The notes under the pieces: generated by a model
Databases searched by the model: none
What the model was told of the DNA's origin: nothing
Seen by the model: only the letters and a program-made list of their open reading frames with translations
DNA from: Planococcus citri
Lineage: Eukaryota; Arthropoda; Insecta; Hemiptera; Pseudococcidae
NCBI RefSeq assembly: GCF_950023065.1
Contig: NC_088677.1
Coordinates: 25,131,230-25,195,229 of the forward strand
Length of the DNA stretch: 64,000 bases
Direction: 5' to 3'
Position numbers and translations under genes: made by a program
In this document: one piece after another, positions 1 through 12,600 of the stretch
Numbering within the stretch: position 1 is the first letter of the stretch
How the letters are laid out: every line of letters begins with the position of its first letter

Positions 1-580
1 ATCATTCGCGAACGAATTGTATATAATTCTTGGTGAATCATTCACGAACGAATTAAATAATATTTGGCGAACCATCATCGAACGAATTGATCAACTCTTG
101 GCGAATCATTCGCGAACGAATTGAATAATTTTTGGTGAATCCACTCGTAAACGAATTGAATAATTTTTAGAGAATCATTCGCGAACAAATTGAATAATTT
201 TAGGTGAATCACTCACGAACGAATTGAATAATTTTAGGTGAATCACTCACGAACGAATTGAATAATTTTGGCGAATCATTCGCGAATGAATTAAATAATT
301 CTTGGTGGATCATTCGCGAACGAACCTAATCATTTTCGACGAATCATTCGCGAACGAATTGATTAACTGTTGGTGAATCATTCTCGAACAAAACAACTTG
401 AATAATTTTTGGTGAGTAATTCGCGAATGAATTTAATAATTCTTGATGAATCATTCACGAACGAATTGAATAATTCTTGGTGAATCATTCGCGAACGAAT
501 TGAATGTTTTTTGGTGAATCGAAGATGAACAAACCGATTCGTATAAGTGACTTCTTCGCGAACGAATTGATTCATAAATT
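1..580. repeat. 34-bp tandem array (TTCGCGAACGAATT family)
   Basis: About 17 head-to-tail copies of a roughly 34-bp unit. The core is TCATTCGCGAACGAATTGAA followed by a T/A-rich spacer ending in GGTGAA. Copies differ at scattered positions, for example CACTCACGAACG in place of CATTCGCGAACG. The array is cut by the left edge of the window, so its true length is unknown. The core contains a short self-complementary stretch around TTCGCGAA. No coding function is supported: the short open frames across it follow the repeat. There are no unique spacers, so it is not a CRISPR array. Confidence 0.9.
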
Positions 581-720
581 GATGAGTTAATCAATTCGTT
601 CGCGAATGATTCACTAAAATGGAATCTATTCGTGATAGTTCTTTCAAAAAATTAATCAATTCGTTCATGAATAGTTCCCCTTCCCTTGAATGAATTGATA
701 CTCTCACAAAGAATTCACTA
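545..720. repeat. Inverted-orientation end of the 34-bp array
   Basis: At about 575-590 the array changes strand. The plus-orientation core CGCGAACGAATTGATT is followed within about 20 bases by its reverse complement AATCAATTCGTTCGCG. At least two decayed inverted copies follow, near 590-625 and 650-675. The junction could form a long hairpin. Beyond about 720 the motif fades, with single words such as AATTCGTTTG and CGATTCGTTC. Confidence 0.75.
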
Positions 721-2560
721 AAAAACGAATCTATTTATATGTAGACAATTCGTTTGAAAACAGATCATCGTGTGAATAAACGATTCGTTCAAAATGATCG
801 TCGTCACGTCAAGTTGAGTCATACTATCGTTTAGAACACCCTACATGATGATTTTATCATCGTATTTGGTATTTATCATCATACAAAAGTACAAAACAAT
901 AGCCTACGTTTTCCGACGTGAAAATCTGAGTATTGATGATCAAAAAATAAACTTATTCAAGCACGTGTGGTAAAAGCAGCTTAGCAGCCTAAAGTGGACG
1001 AAATTCAAAACGTAGAAATTCCATCAACAAAAATAAGAAAAAAATTGGAAAATTTCTCTTAATGATCTTGCTGCCGAAATGCATTTAATTAAAATGACTT
1101 ATTGCTTCTTCATCCCCAGAAAATCATTTTTCATCAGTTTTTTTTTTCATTGAAAAAAAAGGTAATTTGGGAAAAGTCAATAATGTTCAAATTTTCAATA
1201 CTTCTTGGCAGGCATTTAAAAATGATCAAAAATTGAGTTGACGATTTTTTTGGGCGAAGGGGAAGGGAAGGGGAGGAACCGGAAATATGTATAGCAATGT
1301 ATACCAATACCTATTGTAACCCTCTCCACCCACCACCAAAAAAAGAATGAGACACGAGAGTCATAATCATTATTAATTGTAAATATGTACTTATAAATTT
1401 AAATTTGAACTTCCCAGCAAAAGTTTTTTAATTTTAAATTTTGTTTTTTGAATTCCTTTGGACAGTTTTTACAAATGGAGGAGAGAGAGGTGAGGTGAGT
1501 TGAAGCAAGACCCCTAAGAATTACTGCTCCGATTTTCAATCCGAGAAGTAATTTTTGAATGGAAGATACTTGCTCGAATAGAATTTAAAATTGAAATTTT
1601 TAATTGACAGTAAATAAGCATAGATAGCTACTACCTTGCCAGTATTCCGTATTTTTGGTTCATCAAAATGCCCACCCTTTTAGAATACGACCTCAAGTAG
1701 AGTTATTAGATCCTTTTTCCTCATCACTCTTATATGTAGCAGCTTCCATCCTTACGTAGGCCTAAATAAACGAAATACACACCCCAACAAAAACACCAAA
1801 ATCTAATAAAAAATAGAAAAATTCGACGGCCACAACCGCCTTATATGTACTAAAAGCTGGTACGTGTGTTATTTCTAATAATCAATGGTCGTTAAGTGAA
1901 TCGTGTATGAGCGTTACTGCATTTATATGTACATATATCTACGCTGCGATGATAATTAATTGACAACAATGTTACCCTTTCCTTTCGGTTCTTTAACGTC
2001 GTTACAACTATTGTTATTAGTGAGATGTGAATAACGCGTAAATTGTGTATTATTCAAGCGTGTAAATTGTACGAGCCCATTAGTCTATAAACTAGAACGT
2101 GGGTAAACTCGCCATCGCGCTTTATCGAGCTTTCTTAACTTCCTCATGATAATGGCTATTAATTGCGACCACCTAAAACTTTATTTGCAGCTGAGCTTAA
2201 AAATGATACCGTACGTTTGGTTCGTTCTCATTTCCTCGTTGGTCTATGCTGTGGAATTCAGTGCCGCATTATACGTCGTTTTATGCGTAGCTGCGAATCT
2301 TTTCTCAATTCTCCAAGTTTTGTTTACATTTAATGCTGGTATAATAATGCAAAGTACAAGTACTATAGTACAATCATAATACATACAATGTCTGTCGATG
2401 GCTGTATGTATACTTAAGGATCTTCTTTTTTTCCCCTCAGAAATTATTAAATTGCATGGGTTTCTAAGTGATTTGTAATCATAGTCTGCTCTAAACATCT
2501 AATTTTTAATTTTTTTCTTTGGATTTTTTGCATCTCAAAAAATAAAAATGCAGTTGAATT
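721..2560. other. No recognisable gene
   Basis: AT-rich DNA with short homopolymer runs. The longest open frame starts at about 2146 and encodes a short hydrophobic stretch with no recognised family, splice context or relative in the window. It could hide a regulatory region or a small exon, but nothing supports one. Confidence 0.5.
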
Positions 2561-2564
2561 TTTG

Positions 2565-2640
2565 TAAAGTAGGGGTTTTGAGAAAGGTGTCATGTGACCT
2601 ATCAAAATGAGCTAAAATTTCGGTAGAATGGAAAATTGAC
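2565..2640 (+). repeat. Isolated copy of a dispersed TTTTGAG/CAAAATGAG repeat
   Basis: The words 'ggggttttgagaaaggtgtc' and 'gacctatcaaaatgagct' occur in the same order and spacing as in the large degenerate array at 59640-61230. This looks like an outlying copy of that family, inferred by eye from shared words. Confidence 0.45.
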
Positions 2641-2929
2641 TCAGTTTATGGCCTCAGAATACTAATGAAGCACCTTTGGAGCAAATTAGAACACCCAGTT
2701 TGGACGTTACAGCAGCACCCCCCTCACCCATTCAAAAAAATCTCCAAGTAGAGATGGTGAAATGGCAGTCCAACCTATGCCTGACAAAATCTGTGAAAAC
2801 TATGTTCAAGGACAGACCATCGATAGAGCTCCTTTTAGAGCATTCTATCCCATCGTTGGAGCGCCTTCCTTTCCTCTCTTGCTCTATTAGAAAAACACAC
2901 ATTTAGGTAGGGCTGTTGAAACGGCAACC

Positions 2930-3560
2930 CAACCTATGCTGCGAAATCAGCGAACATGCTGACATATGACCTTGGGAGGGTAAGAAGGCAGGTCAGTGAC
3001 CATGAGAATTCAAAAACACGGGTCAATGACATTAAGAGGCCAGTCAGACGACCTTTGGAAGCCAGACAGACGGGTCAATGACCTTAATAGGATAAACAGA
3101 CAATCCTGGGAAGTCATACACACATGCAGACTACCTTCAGAAGTTGGGCAGATGGGTCAATGACCCTAAGAGGGCAGACAGACGACTTTGGGACGTCAGA
3201 CCGACAAACAGGTCAATGACCTTGAGAATCCAGACAATCGGAGCTAGATGACCATGGACAGTTATAATGACGGGTTAATGACCTCAATAGGCTCTAGAGG
3301 CAAACAGACGATCTAAGAGCCAGGACAGACGGGTCAATGACCTCAAGATACTAGGCAAGGAGAAATATGACCTTGAGAATCCAGACAGTTGGGTCAATGA
3401 CCTTAATAGATCAGATTGGCGGATATACGACCTTAAGAGGCCATGAACACTGAACAGGCAGACAGACGACCTTGAGAAGCCGGGTAGACGGGTCAATGAC
3501 CTTGAAAGGCTAGACAGTCAGACATACAGACGACCTTGGGCAGTCAGATACATATGTAGA
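2930..3560. repeat. Degenerate minisatellite (GGGTCAATGACCTTGAGAGG family)
   Basis: The phrase 'cagacagacgggtcaatgac' followed by 'cttgagagg' or a variant recurs about a dozen times with irregular spacing, from about 40 to 70 bases. It contains the near-palindromic word GGTCAATGACC. The copies are diverged, which suggests an old array. No coding function is seen. Confidence 0.7.
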
Positions 3561-3735
3561 CAACCTTTGCAAAAATTAAACATGCATCTTTTCGGACATT
3601 TTAGACCAATATGCAACATCCCAACTGAACATTTTTTTTCAGGCGACTGTCAACTACCATGAGTTTCTTGTTAGAAAAATCAAAATACTTACCAAATTTA
3701 AATTTAATAAACACTTCAATCAAGGTAACTGATAA

Positions 3736-4015
3736 CTGCTAAAATATTAGCCACTCACTTGGAGGGCCACACCCACCACAATGAGGGAAGAAGCCGCCCC
3801 CATGTGACAGGCCACACTCTTGGTGCAGGGACCAATCAGGGGAGGACCACACCCAAATTGAACCCATAACTAGATCTCAATCAAGAAGGCACCCTCAGTG
3901 GTGAAGACTGCTCTGAAGAAGCTAGATGTAATCCCAGCAAAATATTAGCAAATTTATTGTTTGTAATCTGGCTTAATACCCAGTAATAAAGTTTTTTAAA
4001 CAAAACAATGAGTGG
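3736..4015 (+). repeat. Possible retroelement 3' remnant
   Basis: A short block is bracketed by related words (tgctaaaatattagcc at 3737 and agcaaaatattagcaa near 3939) and ends in AATAAA followed by a T run near 3984. The GC-richer middle, with phrases such as 'gaagactgctctgaagaag', differs from its surroundings and resembles 3' ends of some LTR or Penelope-type elements. No protein, terminal repeat or target duplication was found, so this is weak. Confidence 0.25.
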
Positions 4016-7000
4016 CCGTAGTGATTTCAAAACTCTTGATTAGGCATTTTAAATTTGAATAGAAAACTAAGAAAATATGAAATAATGAAAGGCAAATAAT
4101 TGAATGATTTACTTACATTTATGGCCTTTTACTTTCATGATAAAATATTTTGAACTCGCCTGAAACAAAAAACCAATAAAAAATATTCATTAGTCGATTG
4201 AAGATTATTTTATTGCTCACATAAGAAACTGACTTTGATAAATGCCAAAAGAATATCTGCAAAATCAATTTGAATATAGATTGGCACAGCTCAGTGCCAC
4301 CTTGAGCAATCAAGGTCAATAATACTTTCAACTGAGAACTTTTCTGATCAATACTGCTCCAAGAAAGTGAAGGGAGAGAACTGTTTGAAGGTGAGGAACC
4401 CCGACCCCCAACCCTCCAATAGGCAGATATGTACTTCAGAAATAATCGAATAAAACAAGTGAAAAAAATTGAACGCGCAACGAAACAACCTCACTACACA
4501 ACATTCAACGCGCGACTGAGCTCAAACGAATGCGCGCGCGAGTGCTTTCAGTGCTACCACACCCAGCACAAAAATCCTACCCAACAATAACATGTGAATC
4601 CAAACTTCAACAATAAAATCCAGCTCTACATTTCTTTTCACTTATGACGACTCAACTCGGAGAATATAAATTACACAATTCGTACTCAACGTGGCCGAAA
4701 GTACTCGCGGCACGCTGTTAATTATAATTTATCTTGCGTGTACCTATTCTGAGTTTTAGGATGAGAAGGTTGTTTTTACGCTGCTGTAGGCTTCAACTTG
4801 CGAATAGGTATCGCTACCATTTACATTCAACGCAGCGCAGCGCAGCAGAAAACCAGGCCATGCAAAAGAGGCACACTTTTCCGAGCGTATTTTACGCTTA
4901 ATTAAAATAAAATGCATTGTTAATAGAAATACTATTCGAAAAATTATACGTACGCAAAAAAAAAGCCACCGTCGCTGTGCCCTTCCATCTCTGTAGGTAC
5001 CTACGACTACGAACACAGGGTAAATATTTTTCGAGCTATACTCGTTGAAATGAAAACGTACGTAGGTGCCCGATGTAAATGGCATGAATTTTCTCTCATT
5101 CAATTACGTTGCGTTGCTGGTTTTTGTTTGAGAAGATAAATTTTTCACGGCGTGTATTTTAATATTTCCCTTAATTTTCAGCTGTACGCTTTGATGATTT
5201 TTAATTAATGGCTGATATTCGTGCACAGTAGGTACATGTACACTGTACAGATCTACGTACCGTACTAGACTATACAGCGTAGTATTTGACAAGCAAAAAT
5301 GAAAAACTAATGCCCAAAGCGGAAAATTTTTTTCCACTTTGGTACAAAAACTCAGCTCGTAGTGGGTCTGAATTGACGTAGAGGAGAATTCACTTACTAT
5401 TCTCGTTTTGTATCATCTTTTTTTTTTTAGAACCCTTCTATCAACCTTTAGGTTATACTTTGAATGTCAGATAAAAAAAAAGTATCTATGGATAGGTACT
5501 AAAGAAGGTCAAATTTTCAAATAAGAAGGAGAAAGGTGGGTCTTAATTTCAAGCAAATTTCGCACGTTCTGATTAAAGAAAATTTTCTTCAAAAAAATAC
5601 AACATCAGCTACACACGTATTTAGCTTGTTAATAATAAGATAAACAATCGAATGCAATTTTTTTCTCTCGCTTTTTTTTGGGACCATGGCGTAAATGTAG
5701 CTGTCGTTTGTTGTGTCGTTGACAAAGAGACGCTTTAAGATTTCACGCTTTTCACTTGTGAAATCACGTACCTTTGCTTCTTTTTATGACGATGTAAAAA
5801 CTCAATTTAATAAATTGAAAACATTTTCGTATTTTTCGTATTTTCCTTTGGGGGTTTCAAAGGCGAACGCGGTAACTTCGTTATTTTCGTTGAAAACGCT
5901 ATACAGATTGTAACCGGGTTAACATCTTTGTTACAAGCATTCCAAGCGCAAAAAAGAGAAAACAAGGCGAAGTGAGCCGAGCAGGGGTCTCAGACGAACA
6001 GGAAATCATATCTATATAAAAAATTTTCAAAAGATTTACCATTACTGTGTGTTTGTAACAATAATAATAACCTTATGTTACTCGTACCTATTCGTACTAC
6101 ATCGGAGATGTTAATATAATTAAGCTTCTTCCTGCTCCTGGCGCAAGGTAGCCTCTTTTTTTTTGCTCTCCCCATGCTGATGGCGACGATGATTTGGAGT
6201 TTTAATTTCATTACGAACGATTAAATAACACAGTATAAAGGGTACAAATGAACCAAGCAGGAGGGGTAAAATACCCCCCATTCGGTGGGTAGGTATACCT
6301 GTGCATATGAGCAATAAATCGGAGACATATCCGTTACGTACTCTTTTTTTTCCGCCGTTTGTATTTTTATTGTTTTTGGTCGACTGAAAAAGCCTCTCTC
6401 TCGTTATCGATTTTACTTTCGGGTCTATTGTCGACCCTATTAATTAAGTGCTTTGTGTTAAAAACGCTTTGAAACCAAATTAAAGCGTTTATTTCGCTTA
6501 AGTGAAATTGAAATTCTGCTTTTGCGAGTTTTGGCTATGTATTTTGAATATTTAGCTGCTTCTCACGTAGGTATGTACCTATATATAGTACGTATATACG
6601 CGAGTCTGGAAAATAGGTAGCTGATGTTCGGGGGAAGACACTTTCGAGGTAAACCGAACATGCTGATATTCAGCAACGTCTAACGAACTGGATAAATCCC
6701 ACAAGGCATAAGGCGAAGTGGTATTTTAAACTTTGTTTAAAATCTAATTACCTTTTCGTTACTAAATTAATGTCGTTCATTTACACGTTTCGCCCTCCCT
6801 GCGCTCTCTCCCTCGTCCTTATTCTGCATTTAGGTATAGGTATCTTTTTTGGCAAAAACACAACATTCTGATTCGAAATTACCATAAAGACGACGACGAC
6901 TACGACTACGATTCTGTTTCTCTCTGTGCGAGCAATCCTTCTCATTATATGCTCGCGAATTGATTTTATCGCTTTTTATACAAATCGTTAATGAGGTTCG

Positions 7001-7423
7001 TTCCACGAGGGTTTTCTCTTACACTACTATACGTATACGTATTACGTACCTATCTATTTGTCTGACTCGAAAAAGGGTTTAAGGTGCCTGCTCTGTTTCC
7101 AATCCCTTTTTGCCAAGGTCGAATTACACCGACAAAAATATTCCCTTTGATTATTAACGTTAGACTACTGTGATACCGAAATATATCTATAGGTAGCAAA
7201 AAGCCTATATCTACCAACGTCTCATCTCTTCGTATATGCCTCATCTGTGCTCGAATACGTGAAATTTTCGCCAATTTTAACGATATTGTGATGACTGATG
7301 AAAATTATGGGAGTTTATTTTTTTTCTTCTATTTTCATTTCCAACGCCATTTTATTGCTCGTGTGTGAAATCGATAAAAACGTAGCTCACGACACTATTT
7401 CATTGCTTTTTTCAACTTCTCTA
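4016..7423. other. No recognisable gene
   Basis: AT-rich intergenic or intronic sequence with many short TAGGTACC-type words. Several short open frames occur on both strands, but none has a recognisable domain, a convincing start context or linkable exons. Confidence 0.5.
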
Positions 7424-7475
7424 ATTAGGAAGAAATAACTCTTGCTTCTAGAAGCAAGAGTTATTTCTTCCTAAT
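7424..7475. repeat. Perfect 52-bp palindrome
   Basis: Two 26-base halves are exact reverse complements with no spacer, centred on TTCT|AGAA. The left half starts ATTAGGAAGAAATAACTC. A 13-base near-direct repeat (CAACTTCTCTAAT at about 7413-7425 and TAACTTCTCTAAT at about 7512) brackets the palindrome and about 35 further bases. This suggests the palindrome arrived with a local duplication. Confidence 0.9.
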
Positions 7476-8683
7476 CTAACAAACTTCTCGCTAAAAGGTT
7501 CTTTTTACCTTTAACTTCTCTAATGTCAATTTTGCCAGCATTTTTTCCCCTTCAAATCACAGTTATCCTGTACAATGTGAGCTCCCAGACTGTGCCTACT
7601 TGTACGTTCGTCTAAATTTATTTGAAAAGTGAGATACCTTCGTAGACGTGTACATATAGTAGGCACCTCTACCTACTCGAGTACTCTTTTGTATTCATTA
7701 TTTTAGAAAACGTTATTTGATTTTTATGAAGTGAATTGAATGGATGGATGAACTACGGTGGCCTAGGTATTCGAAAAAAGTATTTGTTTGCAGTTTTGAA
7801 AACAATGTCGCAAATTTTGGATCGAATCCAAACAGACAAACAAACTCGTTTGATATGTTTTTGGACGTTTTAAATAAATTTACTTATAAACTTGACGATT
7901 TCTACTCGATATCTTCAAAAAAATATCTACCAAGTGTTCCATAAGTAAACCTCTAGAAAAGTCTCCAGATCAGATGAATAAAAATCAAAAGAACATCAAA
8001 AATACACCATCAGACAAAATTTTAGCAAATGAATTTAATTTTTAGATTTTTAATAAATTTTTAAAAATTCAAGTTTGGTCATTGCATTTTTCTTGAAAAG
8101 AAAATCAAAATTTTGATCAAATAAGTACAGATGGAAAGTTAAAATTTGGTTCATTTCCTTCCTAAAAAATACTAGTGCTGGTTTCGAGTCATCATGAAGG
8201 CTCCAGTACATTTTTGAAAGCTCCAATTCAAGGAAAAACTGCAAAAATGAAATCCAGCACCTATAAACTCTCATACGCCATCTTCGTGACAATTTAAGAA
8301 ATTTGTTCCAGTTCCGGTTGATTCAAATAGGTACAAATGCATTGATTTTAAAAATCATTTCAAACTTTTGAAACCGTTAAAAAAAATATTTCAGATGTTA
8401 AAGTGTATTTTTGATTTTTGGCGAATTTTTAAAAATCAAATTTGAGTTGAAGGGAACCGATCAAAATGTTACCAAATTGACCTAGAAAGCTGGAATTTGG
8501 TATGAATCATATTTTCGACCAGTCGAATTGATTCGGAAAAATTTCGAACCATTTTGAGCAGTTCTAAAGCCTTTAACAGATTTTCGAGAGTTGAATTTCT
8601 AAAAACTTCACCCCAAAAGAATTTGAAATCGGAAAGCTAAAACTTGCCAACTGTAAATTTCATCATTCATAAGTTGATTGAAA
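7476..8683. other. No recognisable gene; degenerate AT-rich repeat text
   Basis: From about 8080 to 8680 the sequence repeats phrases such as 'gaatttttaaaaatc' and 'caaattgacctagaaagctg', akin to the degenerate repeats at 16.8-17.6 kb and 59.6-61.2 kb. The BEL/Pao element inserted at the end of this stretch. No gene is seen. Confidence 0.5.
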
Positions 8684-8688
8684 GTAGT

Positions 8689-9028
8689 TGTTTAATTTCA
8701 AAATTACGAAAAATTAGATGACAAACTGTTTAAAATTATTTTATTTGATCTTTACAGTACAACTGCGAGACAAGAAGTGATGCGCTCTTTATTTGTAAAA
8801 ATAGCAAGAAGGATAGCGTCAGTATGAGTCATCTGACTCACGCCATTTTTTTGCGATAAAAGTTTCTTCTATGTATAAATGTAAAACTACGCGAGTGCGC
8901 AACTGTCTGCGCTACAACGAGATAACACACGATTCAAATATTTCTATCTTTTCGTGGATGACGCAATAAATATCAGAAATTACATTAGAAATAAAAATTT
9001 AAATATTCGTTCGAAATGAAATTTAACA
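8689..9028 (-). repeat. 3' LTR of BEL/Pao element
   Basis: 340 bp, matching the LTR at 15200-15539 at every base I compared. About 640 bp of non-coding element sequence (9029-9668) separates it from the pol stop codon. The flanking GTAGT is the insertion-site duplication. Confidence 0.95.
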
Positions 9029-9039
9029 TACTCCCCGCG
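9029..9039 (-). other. Polypurine tract of BEL/Pao element
   Basis: Directly before the 3' LTR the element strand reads CGCGGGGAGTA, a short purine-rich run in the position where plus-strand DNA synthesis is primed in LTR retrotransposons. It is brief, so this is a positional call. Confidence 0.6.
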
Positions 9040-9668
9040 TTGAGGCGACGCCTCAAACAAAATGATCTACATATTTAAATTACAAAAGGTTTTCGAGACA
9101 GGTTTTATTTACGGTGGTTAGGAGTTAGGTTATTTTGAATGGCGAAAATTTGCGAATCGAAGAGAGAGAGAATCTATGGTATTTCATGGGCACACATGAA
9201 ATGAGCTTTCTTAGCTCACCTGTCTTATTTTACTTTCAAGGTATATTATAGTCACACTGGCCAAGTGTGATTGCTCTCGGAGCAATTATTGAGGAGAGGT
9301 GCTATCCTCAGCGAACCCTGGTACCAGGTTTTGATTTTTGTTTACATTATAGGATTCTTCTCTCTGGCCTTTAGTCGATTTGATGATTTATGATACATAT
9401 CTATGGAATGAACTACGCTCCTAAATACAACAAATAACAAAAAATTGTATTGCTTCAAAAAAATTACAAAATCTGATAGAATTAAATAAAATCACAGACT
9501 TCTTTGAAAACAACTGAAACTTGAAGTTCCTCAAATCATCATCGACGTAAATTTGATATATTTTCGCACCTAACTTTTCTCTGTGTTATCCGCTATTACA
9601 ATATTATTGGACCCATCTGTCTGCGGATTTTGTTGTGGACCTACGCACATACACAGATAAAATTATAA

Positions 9669-12600
9669 TTACATATTTTTACGATCACAAGGGAGAAAAA
9701 CAAGTTTAACGAGAGGTCTTTTGACCTTGCCATTGGACGTTTGGATCGTCGCTACTCGACATTTACCATCTTTACCTGGATGTAACTCAAGTACCCTACC
9801 TAAGGCCCACTGCGTAGGAGACAAATGATCATCTTTAATTACGACAAAATCACCTAGCTTTAATTCGCCGTCAGGTAATTGCCATTTATAACGTTGTTGA
9901 AGAGTATTCAGATATTCGGATTGCCACCTTTTCCAAAATAATTGAGTCAGTTTATTAATTTGTTCCCAGTGTTTTAATCGATTACTGGGAATATTTGTGT
10001 AGTCGATGGTTTGCAATGCTGTGATTGGTCCGCCAATGAGAAAATGTCCTGGCGTCAAGGCGTTGAGTTCGTTCGGATCGGACGATTCTGGAGTGAGAGG
10101 TCTCGAATTAAGACAAGCTTCGATCTGATTAAGTAAAGTTGCGAATTGATCGGAAGTCAGTGTATACGAATCGATCGTCTTATACAAATGACTTTTTATG
10201 GATTTCACTCCAGCCTCCCATATCCCACCAAAATGAGGGGCGTGAGGAGGAATGAAATGCCATTGCGAACCTTTATCAAGTGTGAATTTTTCGATTTTGG
10301 AGGCCTCTTTCAACACCAAGGAATGCATTTCGTTTAATCGATTTTTCGCACCAACAAATGTCGTTCCATTGTCGGAATAGATATGCGCAGGTACGCCGCG
10401 TCGCGAAATAAACCTTGAATAGGCTTCGAGAAATTTTTCCGTAGAAAGGTCGTACACCACTTCGATGTGAATTGCCTTTGTTGCAAAGCAAACAAAGACA
10501 GCGACATAGACCTTAATTTTCCTTCGACAGCGACCACCTGTTTGCATTAGTGAAAAGGGTCCAGCATAGTCAACTCCCGTATGGGTGAAAGCTCTGCTTG
10601 GACTAATACGTTCCTTGGGAAAATTGGCCATAATTTGATGCTGTGTTTTTGCAGCGAATTTTGCGCAAGTAAAGCACAATTTTAAACATCTTGAAATGCA
10701 CGAATTCATACGAAGTATCCAAAATTGCCTTCGCAAAATTGATTTTAGCAACTTTGGACCCGCATGTAAATTGATTAAATGTTCATGCATAACAATTAGA
10801 GTAGTTAAAGGATGAGATGGGTGAAGTAGGATGGGGTGCCGTTGTTCATAAGACATGTCAGCCTCCTCCAACCTACCCCCTACACGAAGTATCCCATCAG
10901 CATCTAGAAACGGACTTAGACTTTCAACCGAGCTGTTTTTATTTAGGGGCTTGCCATTTTTTAGGCGCGTGATATCGTCTTGAAAATATTCACATTGAGA
11001 CAGCTTGATTAAAATCATTTTTGCGAATTCTAAGTCGTGTTTGTGAAGCTGTTTTCCTTCAATTCGATTTGACTGAGGAAAATATGGTAAGCGATTTCGA
11101 ATTGGTCGAGCTAAATATGACGTGAGCCGCAGCAACTTACTGTAACCTAATTTATGAGCGAGTTTTGAGGAATTTGTTCCCGTATCAGGTAAACCTACGA
11201 GGTTGAACAAATTACTTCGGAATGAAGTTGCTACCATGGCTATACCTCGTTCAGTTTTTCGCTCTTCTGATTCGTTGGGATTTGGAACAAAATTTACGAA
11301 ATCAGGCCAAGGACTAGTTGAGTTTCTCAACCAATTTGGTCCAAAAAACCAAACATGGTTAGGCTTACATAAATCAATAGGATTTGCTCCCCGCGATAAT
11401 ACATCGGCTGGGTTGCTATTCGACTCAACATAGTCCCATTGGCTATTTTTAGAAAGACTTTGTATTTTAGTAATTCGATGCGCCACAAAGACACTCCATT
11501 TATATGATTGAGTACCAATCCAAGAAAGAGCAATTTTCGAGTCACTCCATAACCTGATGGAAGCGATATTCACTCGAACAGATAAGTCCGAAGCCACCTC
11601 ATGCGCCATTTCAGCCAGCAATTCGGCTGCTAACAATTCCATTCGAGGTATGGAAATTTCTTTCAAAGGAGCTACGCGAGATTTCGAGCACAAAAGATGT
11701 ACTTGAACCTCCTTACCAGAAATAGCTCTCAAATAGAGAACTGCTCCATAAGCGCGAGATGACGCATCAGAAAATCCGTGGAGTTCATAAATTATCGAAG
11801 TATTGCTAGGAGTGATGTGTCGCGGTATCGAAATTTTATTTAATAAATGAAGTTGCGCTGCAAACTCTCGCCAAGGTCTCAAAATTTTGTCCGGCACTGT
11901 TTCATCCCAGTAAATTTTTCGTTTTTCGTCTTCAACTATAAATTTCCAAATTTCTTGCATGAAACACTTCGCTGTGACTGTTATTGGCCCAACCAAGCCC
12001 ATTGGGTCGTAAATTGAAGCAATTACGCCCAAAATTTGGCGTTTGGTACGCGCCTCAGTCACGTTTGGTTTTTCGAACCAAAACCTCAAAGTATCGTCGC
12101 AAGGAGCCCAGTACATACCCAAAGTTTTGACCATTTCTTTGTCATCAAAACTAACACGAGACATTGGCTCAATTTTCGATGGATCAATTTTGGATAATAA
12201 TTCCGGAGAATTTGAGGACCACTTGCTGAGAGGTAAACCAGCAGAATTCAAGAGAGCAATAAGCTCCTCTTGAGTGGCCTTAGCTTGTTCCAAAGAATTT
12301 GAGCCGGTTAATAAATTGTCAACATAGAAATCTGATAAAATGGCAGATTTTGCATTTGGAAAATTCGCCCCATAATCTTCAGCCAGTTTTTTCAAAGTTC
12401 TTGTTGCTTCATATTGGGCTGATCTTTCACCAAATGTAACTGTTGTCAATTCGCAAACCTTCAATTTTTCTTCCGGAGAATTTCGCCAAAATATTCTCTG
12501 ATATGCAGTATGATCCGGATTTCTCCGAATTTGCCGATACATTTTAACAATGTCAGCAGTCATTACATACGCATATAATCGGAATCGTGTAAGAATGCCT

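Noticed and set aside
1..720. CRISPR-like direct repeats
   Set aside because: Units are contiguous with no unique spacers, and the sequence is eukaryotic. The unit is also unlike the insect telomere repeat TTAGG.
2146..2379. Hydrophobic 77-codon frame, possible exon of a membrane protein
   Set aside because: No family resemblance, no partner exons and no supported splice sites.
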